In this document: positions 51,150 through 62,037 of the stretch, one piece after another | Layout of the letters: every line of letters starts with the position of its first letter | Numbering within the stretch: position 1 is the stretch's first letter | Source: Juglans regia | Taxonomy: Eukaryota; Streptophyta; Magnoliopsida; Fagales; Juglandaceae | Reading direction: 5' to 3' | NCBI RefSeq assembly: GCF_001411555.2 | Contig: NC_049912.1 | Span: 25,615,722-25,679,721, forward strand | Length of the DNA stretch: 64,000 nt | Notes under the pieces: generated by a model | Seen by the model: the letters and a program-made list of their open reading frames with translations, nothing else | Database searches by the model: none | What the model was told of the DNA's origin: nothing | Made by a program: the position numbers and the translations under genes

Positions 51150-51393
51150 AAACACAATCTTCCAATGGAGAAAAACGTCGCAAACTAATTGTTTTTATTG
51201 CGATGAACTATTTCGACACAATAGAGTAATATATTGCTGCAAAAAGGGGATGAATACCCATAAAATCATAACAGTGGAAGTTGCTGTACAAAGCGACCGA
51301 CAAATTCAAAGTCATTGCAAATAGTATGCTATGGCGGCGATTTCTATTACAATGAAAAAAAGTTCGACGCAATAACCCTATTTTCTTATAGTG
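51150..51393 (-). mobile_element. CACTA (En/Spm-like) transposon terminus
   Basis: Read on the minus strand, the end at 51393 starts CACTATAAGAAAATAGGG, the CACTA-superfamily terminus, followed inward by ATTGCGTCGAAC and further subterminal motifs (for example ATTGCGATGAAC at about 51198). I could not find the opposite terminus, so this is a solo or truncated end; the inner border is arbitrary. Confidence 0.65.
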
Positions 51394-51964
51394 AATCTAA
51401 CTCGCACTTGGATAGAATTGGTGGGGTAAACTTCATGGGCTAGACATCCGGCCCTTCAGTTTCAGTCAAAGCCTGTGAACCTTTTGGCAACTTGCAAACT
51501 CATCTTGCATCATAAAAATTACCGTAAAAAATGGCGAAAAAAATTAGAAGTTATTTGCAAATGTCAAAACTAAATCTCATGTAAGATAAGGTCTCACTTT
51601 TAATATATGGAAATATCTATTCATATGTTGATGTGGAGTATACACACTAAATACTATTAATGTGACATCATTTAATTTGTATTATATATATTTAAATTTT
51701 ACAAATCAAATCATGTTACATCAATAACATGAATGATGCATTTTTCAGAGTAATACTAGATATTTTAAAAAGTAGTGGAATCTATCATTAAAAAATTAAT
51801 TTTTAGTGTGATTTTCATATTTACTTACTTTTTCAAAAGGAGTGCACGATATTTCCGCACTCTACGATTGCAAATATCATTTCTCATTAATTAGAAGGAA
51901 AACAAACAAAGAAAGCGTGATGAGAAGAAACGGACATACCAACATGAGCAATCACCCTTGAGAC

Positions 51965-52199
51965 CAGTGGCGGACTCCACATGTGGCTAGTACAGTCTCC
52001 AATTTGGAAAAAAAAAATATATTAGTCTTTTTATTATTTAATAAGATTATATTATCTTATATTGTGTTGGTTTTCTCTCTAAAACATTATCTTAACCTCC
52101 TCTACAAAATTATTTTGACTCAAAAATAGAATAAAAAATATTTTATTATAATTTTAGCTTTGCTCGGCCCCCTATAACAAATTTCTGGTTCCGCCACTG
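51965..52199. mobile_element. hAT-type MITE, 235 bp, perfect 8-bp duplication
   Basis: The left end CAGTGGCGGACTCCA and the reverse-complemented right end CAGTGGCGGAACCAG are inverted repeats. CTTGAGAC flanks both sides exactly (51957-51964 and 52200-52207). The interior is A/T-rich with no coding capacity. End sequence and 8-bp duplication point to hAT. Confidence 0.9.
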
Positions 52200-52207
52200 C
52201 TTGAGAC

Positions 52208-54423
52208 CACATCACAGCACTCCTTTTAGTACAAGATTCTTTCTTTCATTGCATCAAATATACAAAAGAAAATGTTATAAACTGCATAATTAAATTATCA
52301 TCGTCTCGATTAATGTGATAATAATTAAATCACTATTTGGAAATGTATATAAAAGTTGAAACATGATTGCTAAATGTTTATAAAATCATTAGATTTGGTT
52401 AATCACACTTAGTATTGGGTGATCAAAGAGGCTTATAAAATGTTTTAAGTTACATACAATCTTTGAGCTGATCTCCTAATTAATTATTATTGGCTAAATA
52501 TTAAGCAAAATATCAATAAAATTGCAACCACGACAATAGGCCTAATTTCAGCTAAACCGGGTCATGCACAACAATATTGGGCCGGTTAGAAGTTCCAAGT
52601 TCAGTAACCTTGCTAACCATGGCCGGCAAACTGCATGGTTTATCTGAATAAGCCGGGCTGACAAAATATGGGCTGGCCTAGGTTGTAAAGCCCAATCAGT
52701 GGCTTAGCAACTGAACAAAAGAAGGCCCACAAACAATCACCATGCCTTCGGCAGTATTATATAGAAAGAATGAAACCTACCATTAAAAATTATATTTTTT
52801 TAACATGGATCTCGTATATACCTAAATTTTTTTAAAGAACTTACACACCCTAGCTAGAATTATCTAAGTCATTTTTCTATATATAGTATGCTATTTTTTT
52901 TTAAATAATAGTTAAAGTTGTGAGTACGCAAGTACTGCGTAATCATTTAAAAAAATAATTAAATACGAGACTCACGTGAAAAAAAAAATAATTTATTAAT
53001 AATAAATTTCATTCTTTTTTAAAACGACTATATAATATTTATACACTTTATAACAATATATAATATTATTATTATTATTATTTGGTCGTCTTGATGCTTC
53101 ACGTACAGCTTCATCAGCAACAGTTGTGTGACATTGATTTTTGACAGCCAAAATAATGTCAATTCGTGTAGGCCAGCAAGAACCAAATCTGTGGAAGATA
53201 TTCTTCAGAATCTAACCATATCATTCCAATATTAATGCAATTTCATTTCCAAATAATTAAGAATAATTTTATATACAATCGTGAAATACGTAAATATTAT
53301 ATAATTATTTAAATAAAAAATAGAATGTAGTATTAAAAAATTAATTTTTTTTTTATGAATATTATATTTTTTTTATTTATTTTAAAATGATTACGTGACG
53401 ATCGCACAATTCACAGTTATAAATATATTTTTTCAATAATTATAAAGCATTAATCGAGCATCCAAAAACAACATTAACGCGTCTGAAACGATAACTGAAA
53501 TTTATTGCCCATTTTACAGATAAATCAATAGCTGCCTACCTTGCCTTGCCTTTCCTGGGGAAATATTAAATGCGCGCATGCAGGCGATCCGAAAGGCGAT
53601 ATATCATATGCTCATATATATTTATATGCAGTATTAATCCAAGTTGCCTGAGTTCAACTGTTAAATTATGAGATATATATAATACTTCAACTATATAGCT
53701 AGAAAGGTAATTAATTCATATTATAGGTGTTGTCCAATGTATATGAAATTAGTATTAAAAAATACAGCATCTTGATAAGGTACGTAACAGCTAGCTAGCT
53801 AGCTTTAATTAATGATGTAATTAATTAGCTCTACATGATCATAAGATTAAAACGAAACGATCGATATATAGATCAGTCCTCGATGATATATAATTTCTTT
53901 GTTTTTTTTTTTAGGAAATTATAGTTGTAATTATGATAATGTAAGTACTGCGTAATTATTTTGAAATAAATAAATAAATACGAAATTTATATAAAAAAAT
54001 TTAATTTTTTAATAATAGATTCTATTCTTTTTCAAAATGATTATATAATATTTATACATTTTATGACTATATATGATATTATTATTTATTATTATTATTA
54101 TTTAGAGAAATATTTGTAGCTTTCACGTTTGGTACAACATATGATGCTTACCTACCACCTAATTCCGTGTTGATCAACAATCCTAATCAAGTGGACTGTG
54201 GATGAATATTTCTTTTCTCTCAAACACAATTCCGTGAAGACACCCAGTCGCTGGTACTAATCTGTATATATAGCAAGTGTTGCACTAGCGTGCCACTTGC
54301 AAGTGACCGCTAGTGCAAAATTAGTTTTTTTTTTTTTAATCTAATTTTTTTATTTACATTTTTTTATTATTTTTAAATATTTTAAAAAAATAAAAAAATA
54401 TATCAATATATTTAAAATGAGTA
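52208..54423. other. AT-rich spacer with a repeated non-coding family
   Basis: Three related tracts at about 52910-53070, 53260-53430 and 53930-54095 share AAGTACTGCGTAAT or the equivalent, then ATTCTTTTTCAAAATGATTA and ATATAATATTTATACATTTT-like blocks. They look like dispersed copies of one short element. CTAGCTAGCTAGCT at 53790-53804 is a simple repeat. No gene is seen. Confidence 0.45.
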
Positions 54424-54588
54424 GTGATAAACACACAACACTTTGTACAACACTTTTCACAACACATATTATAAAATAAGGGTATTTTTGTAAAGTGATG
54501 TTAGTTTTATAAGGTATTTTACAAAAATATCCTTCCTTTTAAAACATTATTGTAGAAAGTATTGTATAAAGTGTTGTGTATTTTTCAT
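54424..54588. mobile_element. MITE with about 30-bp inverted ends
   Basis: The left end GTGATAAACACACAACACTT continues GTACAACACTTTTCACAACA; the reverse complement of the right end is ATGAAAAATACACAACACTT then TATACAATACTTTCTACAAT. The long imperfect inverted ends and 165-bp size fit a MITE. A clear duplication was not seen. Confidence 0.65.
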
Positions 54589-54744
54589 TTTTTATTTAAA
54601 ATTATTTTTTTAATTATTAAGTAAAAAGAAAAAGATTTAACAAACAGTCACACTAAGCGGTATAATTAGAGCGGCAGACTAGAAACCCATATATTATATA
54701 AATATAAATATAAATATATATATCAAAAAATCTTCATAATTTTT

Positions 54745-54905
54745 TAATACTCTACACTCTATATTATTTTTAATTTTTATTATTTTTTTCTTTTATCAAA
54801 TATTTATTATATGAATGAATAGAAAATTTGAAATAATTTAAAAAGAATAAACTCAAAAAAAAATTTAAAATTTTAAAAAAATATAAAATATGAAATGTAA
54901 TAAAA
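54745..54905. repeat. Copy of an AT-rich repeat shared with 61.8-62.0 kb
   Basis: CTCTACACTCTATATTATTT, then TTTTAATTTTTATTATTTTT and AATTTAAAAAGAATAAACTC match the element at about 61815-62037 block by block. The right end lacks the GTGTGGAGTG terminus seen there, so this copy is truncated or decayed. Confidence 0.6.
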
Positions 54906-55698
54906 ATTATGTAACAAAAACTCTATATATATAAAATATATATATTATAATATGCCAATATCATATGCATGCATCATGGTGCTTGAGCTATTGAGACAGT
55001 CAATTACGGCAAACACAAAAGCAGCATATCCGTACGTATGGCACATGAATGATGAGTCACTGCAGACATTACTTGTCCACTCGATGCCTCCTAAGTCTCC
55101 CCCAAATATATATTATTTTTGCTAATACGAAATGTGGAATGGAATTTATTACTGTTTTTGAGAGTTTTAAATAAATAAATAAAAATAGATAAATATATCA
55201 AATAAGTTTTACAGTATTTATTAAATATTCAATAAATATTATAAAGTTTGTTTCACGGACTACCTGTAGCTCACATCTCTAATATTTGATGTTAAAGTTA
55301 AAATAAAAACGTAGACAGTAAAAATAATATTAATCCATCAACCATACGCGATGTTTGTCAATAATTGACTTGTCACTTTAAAAAAAAAGAAAAGGAAATA
55401 TCATCATTCATTTATTTATCAAGATAAACTTACATCTATAATCAAATACATATAAAAATATTCTCATATCAATCATTCATAACTCTACTAGTATACTACT
55501 AGATTGGTTTAGACTTCATTACTAATGATACTCTCTACAAATAAATATCTAAAAAACAACATTTTGTCTAAACAAAAACCCAATCTTATCATTCATAGAA
55601 ATTGAGGATTCAAACTATATGGACAAACTATCTAAGAGACGGACTCCTTTTTTTACTTTTACTATACAATAAGGAAAATGAGAACGAAAAAAGATAGA

Positions 55699-56022
55699 CT
55701 ACAGTTTAGACCAATTTCTATAGACATTGACGGCACGTGAATGTAATAAGTTTGTCTCTTTTTAGTCATAAAAGTCAAATCTGAAAGATCTGATGGTGGT
55801 GGTGATTCGGTGCATGGCGCGTGAGAACCACGCGCAGTTGTGAGCAACACATGAGGATCACTACAGTTTAGACCAATTTCTATAGACATTGACGGCACGT
55901 GAATGTAATAAGTTTGTCTCTTTTTAGTCATAAAAGTCAAATCTGAAAGATCTGATGGTGGTGGTGATTCGGTGCATGGCGCGTGAGAACCACGCGCAGT
56001 TGTGAGCAACACATGAGGATCA
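55699..56022. repeat. Exact 162-bp tandem duplication
   Basis: 55699-55860 and 55861-56022 appear identical base for base. The unit is 54 codons long, so a minus-strand frame (about 56160-55665) stays open and repeats a 54-residue block containing DPHVLLTTARGSHAPCTESP twice. The frame lacks a suitable ATG and I know no homologue, so I do not call it a gene. Confidence 0.9.
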
Positions 56023-56162
56023 CGTGCAGTGAATTCAGCAAAATTGTCACTATCTTTCAATTGATTTGCGGTTTGAAAATCTTTTTGTGCTATGCGTGTC
56101 TCTCGAATGTTGTCGAAAAACTGTAGATCCGATTTTTTCGATTTTGAATGAAGAAAAATCAA

Positions 56163-59100
56163 CTAAGAAATGAGAGAATGAGAGTGAAAAACGAAGAAAT
56201 GAGAAAATGAGATGGAGAATGAGAAGGAGGGGGCCGGCAAATTCAAATTTAAAGGTTGTTTTTTTTTTTTAGAATTAGATTTTTTTTTAGAGTGAGGTTT
56301 TATTGATAAATCTAATAATTGACTTGTCACTTGGCAATATGTTTAGATTTTTAATAATATCTATTAAAAGCTAGGCCAAAGTTGAATAAGGACACTCATG
56401 CCCTTAAAATTATGTACAACTTGTCATTGAGATTTGAGATAGAGATAAATTAAGGATTGTAGCAAAATATAGGAAAATGATGGTAGTTAGTATAATCAAG
56501 TACTATTTTTTTTTATTTTTTTATCGTTTTCGATCTGTCCAAACATTTTGATTCTACTATAGTTAATTATTTAAAAATTAAAAATTAATTATAAATCAAA
56601 TCAAATGGTTTGGAAAGAAAACGTTAAAACATTGGCACATCGATCGGAACAAAGTTTTTGCAACTTGCAACAAAGTAAAACGATTGATAAATATTCGCAC
56701 CAAAACGTACAAGTACTTGTAAAATTATATGAGAGGCCCATTAAAAAAAGGTGACGCACACTAAAAGGCAAACCGCCTCAAGCTTCCATTATTCAAAGTG
56801 TGATCCATCTGTATATAAGCTGCTTTTTTGTTCAATTAATCATTTATAACATATATAGTTCCACGCAATTAAAAAAAATATATTATTATTTTAAGATCTC
56901 TAAACCATACACTATTTACGTAACATAATCTAATTTAGAAAATTTGACCACTTATTGCAGGCAAGTTTAAATAAACTTATACCTAATAAAATGAAGAAAA
57001 AAGGCGTTAGGAACTTAGGCTACAACCTACCTACTTAGAAAAATATTACAATTTTTTAAGTTTGTTTCAACTCATCTCATCTTATCATATGTTATATCAT
57101 CTCATCTCATATTTTCTCAACAACCAAGCACCATTCAAAATTTTTTCAATTTTTCTATATAATTATTACAATTTTCAAAACTTTCAAACAAAATTAAAAA
57201 AAAATCCAATATTTCTAAATTTTAAAATAAAAATAATATTAAAATTTATATTTTAAGATTATAATATTTTTGTTAAAATTTATTCTCTTATTTTTAAAAA
57301 CTCTATAAAATATCTTAATTTAAATTATTTTATTATTATTTATATATTTTTTATCTGAACTAATCTTATCTAATTTAATGAGATTTTAACGTGTGATGAA
57401 GATTTTTTAGAATAATATCTCTCAACACTAGATTAAACGGATAAAATAGGCTGGGATATTCAAATTACACGCCAGAGGGTAGCCACTAGCCATCCCAAAA
57501 AAAAAAACCAAGGAATACGGATCTGCTAAATATTCATAATCAGGCGTGGTTGACCCCACAGGTCTCTACGGGCCCTACCTTTCCACCTTTTAATATTTAA
57601 CCTTTTTTTCAAAACTTTGTCGTTTTGTGTTTTTTGATTATCTATCTATCTCAAAGCCCACATGGATGGCGTCGACATGATTTTGGGTGCATGAACCTCC
57701 TCTTGTTCTTTTTTTTTATTTTTTTGATAACTGTACCATAACGTAATATTGTAACCTGACCTGACTTCCCACATTACGTTACATTCCGCACCCTCCAATT
57801 GACCGGATTTTACTCGCCTTTACTTTTGGGGATGGGATTATTGCGCTGGTCCACCCGGCGGTAAAAATTATGCGTATAAAAGATTCCTCCCTCAGGCATT
57901 CATCATTTTCTTTTCCTTCCCAGGTTACCCTTTTTGCCTTTATTTATTTACTAACTTGCCATTCTACTGCTCCACCTTTCACCATCGCTCTCTATCAATA
58001 TCCCACTACGTATCATTCGGATTACATCCTCCATCTCACCCTTTCTTAGCAAAAACAAAATAAATAATGATAATTGACATAATGTCGACAGAAGAAAATA
58101 TTTTTGTTAGGATTTGAATTTTATAATAATCATTTATTATAAAAATTGAGATTGTTTTGGTGATTGACTTTGTTTAAAAAAGAACATTTAATTCTAGAGC
58201 ACTGTTCAGTGTTACTGCTAGTTGCAAAATCATTTTTTATTTTATTTTTCAATTCGTATTTTTTTAATATATTTTAATATTTTTAAAAAATAAAAAAATA
58301 TATCAATATATTTAAAATTACTTTTTTCATCATTTAGTAAAAAAAAAAAATCACCTAACGATATGTTTGGGGCGGCATAGTAAACTTTTTCTTAATTCTA
58401 TAAAAAGTACATTTGGATCTTTAGGCATTTATGAAGCATTGGCATTGGTTTCATCAAAATTATCTCTAAAATTTGATGAAAAGTACATGATTTTTATAAA
58501 TCCAAAACTTTCCTAACCATAACTTCACATTGAATTAGTCATTGAATTCATCAAAATAATAATATAATATTATTTTTTTAATAAAAATATTTTTATTTTT
58601 TTTCATATTTTACAATTACACTAATCATATGTTGATTAATAATTTAATTTGATTCTTACATTATTATTACAAGACGGTTGGAGATTAAACGTGAATAAAA
58701 AAGATCTTTAGAGATTAAAAGTGAATAAAAAATAGATTTGATGAATTAATAGTAGACCTTCAAATTTGAAGAAACCTATAGATTTACTGTAACTCAAAGT
58801 TTCACATTTATCTATTTGACTAATCTAATGCAGCCCTATTTTGATAAAATTCATCAAATTTTATATTTGACTAAGCTTTTAATAAACCCAATGCTAATAC
58901 TCTAAGGCTTGATTTAGATACTTGAAAATATCTTAAATATTTTCAAAATATCTTACTATTATTTATTTATGGGACCAATGGTCCCAACAAATATTATTTA
59001 ATGAACTGATGGGGTGCATTTTTAGAGTTTTCTTTTCTTTTCTTTCAAGTATTTGTTTTTTACCATTTTTAAATACTTTTTTTTATAAAAAATATATAAA

Positions 59101-59681
59101 TTAAATAATCTTTAATTTATTAATTATTAAATAAAAAATAAAAAAAATATATCGGTCAAACCATTGATAGTCCATCGGTTGAATAGTATTTCACATTTAT
59201 TATTAATTTTTACCTAATACTTTTCAGTTTTCACCTACTCTGGCTTGAAGAGATTCTAATGCGCATTGGGTACCAAAATGTAACTGCATGTTTTGTACGT
59301 ACGGTCTCTGACTTGTTAGGAAGAAGCAAAGCCTGTCTAATCACCCTTCCTTTCTTCCTGCGTCAAAATCGATTCATTTTCACCAACTACATATATACAT
59401 ATTATATATTCACTGAATTGATCAAATCAGAGAGAAAATGGAAGCCAGATGAATCTTGATCATTCTAGAATGATCTCCAGATCTGGGTGATGCGCTGTCG
59501 GTAGAAATTGAATGCATATACATATCTATAGTAATAAATAAATGACGATAGAGATAAACAGTAAAATTATCGTTATCCATATATCATAATTTTTTTTTCT
59601 TGTTTTTTAGGTATTTTATCTTTTTTATCCTTTTCTTTTTATTTTTTATTCTTTTGTATCTATTTACGTAAGGATGATTTA
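56163..59681. other. AT-rich spacer, no supported gene
   Basis: A decayed copy of the ATCTCATCTTATC-type MITE lies at about 57058-57390. A copy of a block AAATAAAAAAATATATCAAT is at 58285-58315, also found near 54390 and 61600. At 57870-57880 GCGTATAAAAG resembles a TATA box, but no coding frame follows. Long A/T runs fill the rest. Confidence 0.4.
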
Positions 59682-59833
59682 GGAGACGTTTGGATTTACA
59701 GGACATCTCAACTCATTTCAACTCATTTTATTACTATTCAGTAATTTTAACTCACAAATCTCACTATTATTTACAACTCATCTCATTACTATTCACAATC
59801 CATCTCAAGTCATCTTTGAATCTAAACGTCTCC
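59682..59833. mobile_element. Tourist/Harbinger-like MITE, 152 bp, TTA duplication
   Basis: The left end GGAGACGTTTGGATT and reverse-complemented right end GGAGACGTTTAGATT are inverted repeats with one mismatch in 15. TTA flanks both sides (59679-59681, 59834-59836). The interior has repeated ACTCATTT/ACTCATCTC motifs. Confidence 0.85.
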
Positions 59834-59836
59834 TTA

Positions 59837-61814
59837 ATCTTTTTACCGTAATGATATCAAAGAGCTTATAGGTTTTTTTTTTTTTTTTATTATTATTATT
59901 CTTTCTGTCTTTTTATTTACCTTCCATCTTCTCTCTTTCTTTTATCTTCTCTTTTTCATTTTTTTTTATCTCTCTCTTTCTTCTTTTTTCTTTAGCTTTC
60001 TCTCGATTTTTCTATTGGCTGTTTATCTTCACCATCTCTTTTCTCTTTGTGTCTTAACTTCTATTGGTGTCTCTTCAGATTTTTTTCTCTGTAAAGTTGA
60101 GATTTTTTTTTCATTTACATATTCTGGATTGTTCTGTATTTTTGTTCGAGTTGTTCTGTAGATTTTTTTTCTCCTGCTGTTAATTCACATTTTTTGTCGC
60201 ATTTTTACTTTTGTTGATGTCTCTTCAAGTTTATTCTTTACAAGGTTGAAATTTTTTTTCGTTTACATGTTTTGGATTGTTCTGTATTTTCATCTGGATT
60301 GTTATATGGTTTTTTTTTTCCCATCTGCTCTTGATTCACATTTTTTGTCGAATTTTTTGTGAATATATATTTTTTTATGGGTTTGTATGAATTGAATTTG
60401 TATATTTTTTTGTATTTTTTGACAATTTTTTTTTTTGTAAGGACTTTTTGATTGTGTATTTTTTTGGATTGTTTTTTAGAATGTATCTTTTTTTTTTTAT
60501 GGATTTTTATGAATTTTTTGTGTTTTATGAATTTAAATTTTTTAAAAAAATTATATCTTTCTTGTTGGTGCATGACGTATATGCATACGCACGCTGTATA
60601 TCCGGAGTAGTTAGTACTGTTGGACACTACATTTGCATGCATGCATGCATGCGTTCGTCACCATGCAGCTCAGCATGCACCAACCAATATGCTAGTTATG
60701 GAATTAAGTTCATCAATGACTTTAATTTCGTGCATAAAATTGGGAAATATTAACAGATGCCACGACTACTCTTTCTTCTTTTGCTGCTTCCATTATCTCT
60801 GCATTTACGTGTTTCAAGCTGATTAATAAATGATCAAGATTGGCCCAAAAATAGGGCAGTAGTGGGTATGATAATTGAAGGTGGTAACATCCGATCGATC
60901 GATCGAGTCGGGAAGTCAATCGCAAAAACCTGGCTTCTTGAATATGGTAAGAAAATGCGACATGTACATTGGACTCCGTGTGTACCTGCTGCAATATCCA
61001 TGATGCATGTGTGGTGGACCTCGCGAATTCAATAAAAGTTTGGCGATTCAACAGACTTTTCGTTTTGTGGCCGGTCAAATCAAAATGAAACACCTAACAT
61101 TCTATGCAATTAGGTGGTATGCCAGCCTTCCTAGAGTTTTCCGGCGTTAGTAATAATATAATATAATAAATAATTTAATTTTTTTAAATTTCAATTCAAT
61201 TTTTTTAAATTTTAAATTAATGATAATATTAATTAATAATATTTTTTTTTTCAATTTTCATCTTAAATTACTATCTTATTTCATCTCTAAATCTAAATTA
61301 ATCCTAAATAATTTAATCATGATTTTTTTAAAATAAATATGATAAAGTGATTACTTCCAAATATTAGGATAACCAATGCATCTATATATACTTTAATTAG
61401 ATGCATCTACCAGCCACTTGTACTACTGTACAGTGAATCTGAGAGTGTGTTGTATTGCAAGTGCATGAACAGTAGTAAAGCAGTACTTGTGATAATTTAA
61501 AGAGTCGGACTATTCTGTCATCTATAATAGTCCGTTGATTTTGACCGATAGTTGTTTTGTAATTTTTTTTATTCACATTTTTTAATATATTGAAATATTT
61601 TAAAAAAATAAAAAAATATATATTAATACACTTAAAATCACAAAGTAAAAAATAATAATTTTGTTTTATTTTTCAAACGGTCAACTTGAGTGGTCAAATT
61701 GAGAGGCAAAATAGATTTTTTCTAATTTAAATGCAATTTGAAGATATACCTATCTCTTTGGCAAAATGTTCAACTAACCTTTTGTCGCCAAATAAGGGTT
61801 GGTGAAATACAAAA
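59837..61814. other. T-rich spacer with simple repeats
   Basis: 59870-60560 is a long T-rich tract of CTTTTTTC/GGATTGTT type with loose internal repetition (TTTTGGATTGTTCTGTATTTT near 60123 and 60280). GCATGCATGCATGC occurs at 60635-60650 and GATCGATCGATCGA at 60892-60905. Open frames here are low-complexity and unsupported. Confidence 0.45.
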
Positions 61815-62037
61815 AATCTACTCAACCTCCTACTATTCATACAACCTCCACACTCCACATTATTTTTAATTTTTATTATTTTTTCTTTTATTAAATATTT
61901 ATTATATAAATAATGAATAAAAAATTTAAAATAATTTAAAAAGAATAAACTCAAAAAAAATTTTAAAAAAAATATTAAAAATTTAAAAAATTTAAAAAAG
62001 TGTGGAGTGTGGAGTGTGGGGGAGGTTGTGTAGCAAA
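61815..62037. mobile_element. MITE-like element with ACAACCTCCACACTCCACA ends
   Basis: The left end ACAACCTCCACACTCCACAT and the reverse-complemented right end ACAACCTCCCCCACACTCCA pair imperfectly, with the right end carrying an extra GTGTGGA unit. The interior is A/T and matches the copy at 54745-54905. Borders are approximate. Confidence 0.65.

Noticed and set aside
55662..56162. Minus-strand 166-codon frame over the 162-bp duplication as a real gene
   Set aside because: The frame opens with TTG rather than ATG, has no known homologue and owes half its length to the duplication. Reported as a repeat only.
57860..57960. Promoter of an unseen gene (GCGTATAAAAG followed by a C/T-rich leader)
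   Set aside because: No coding frame, splice pattern or conserved peptide follows for several kilobases.
60238..60642. Lys-rich minus-strand frame of 134 codons
   Set aside because: It is a translation of a T-rich low-complexity tract, not a protein-like sequence.
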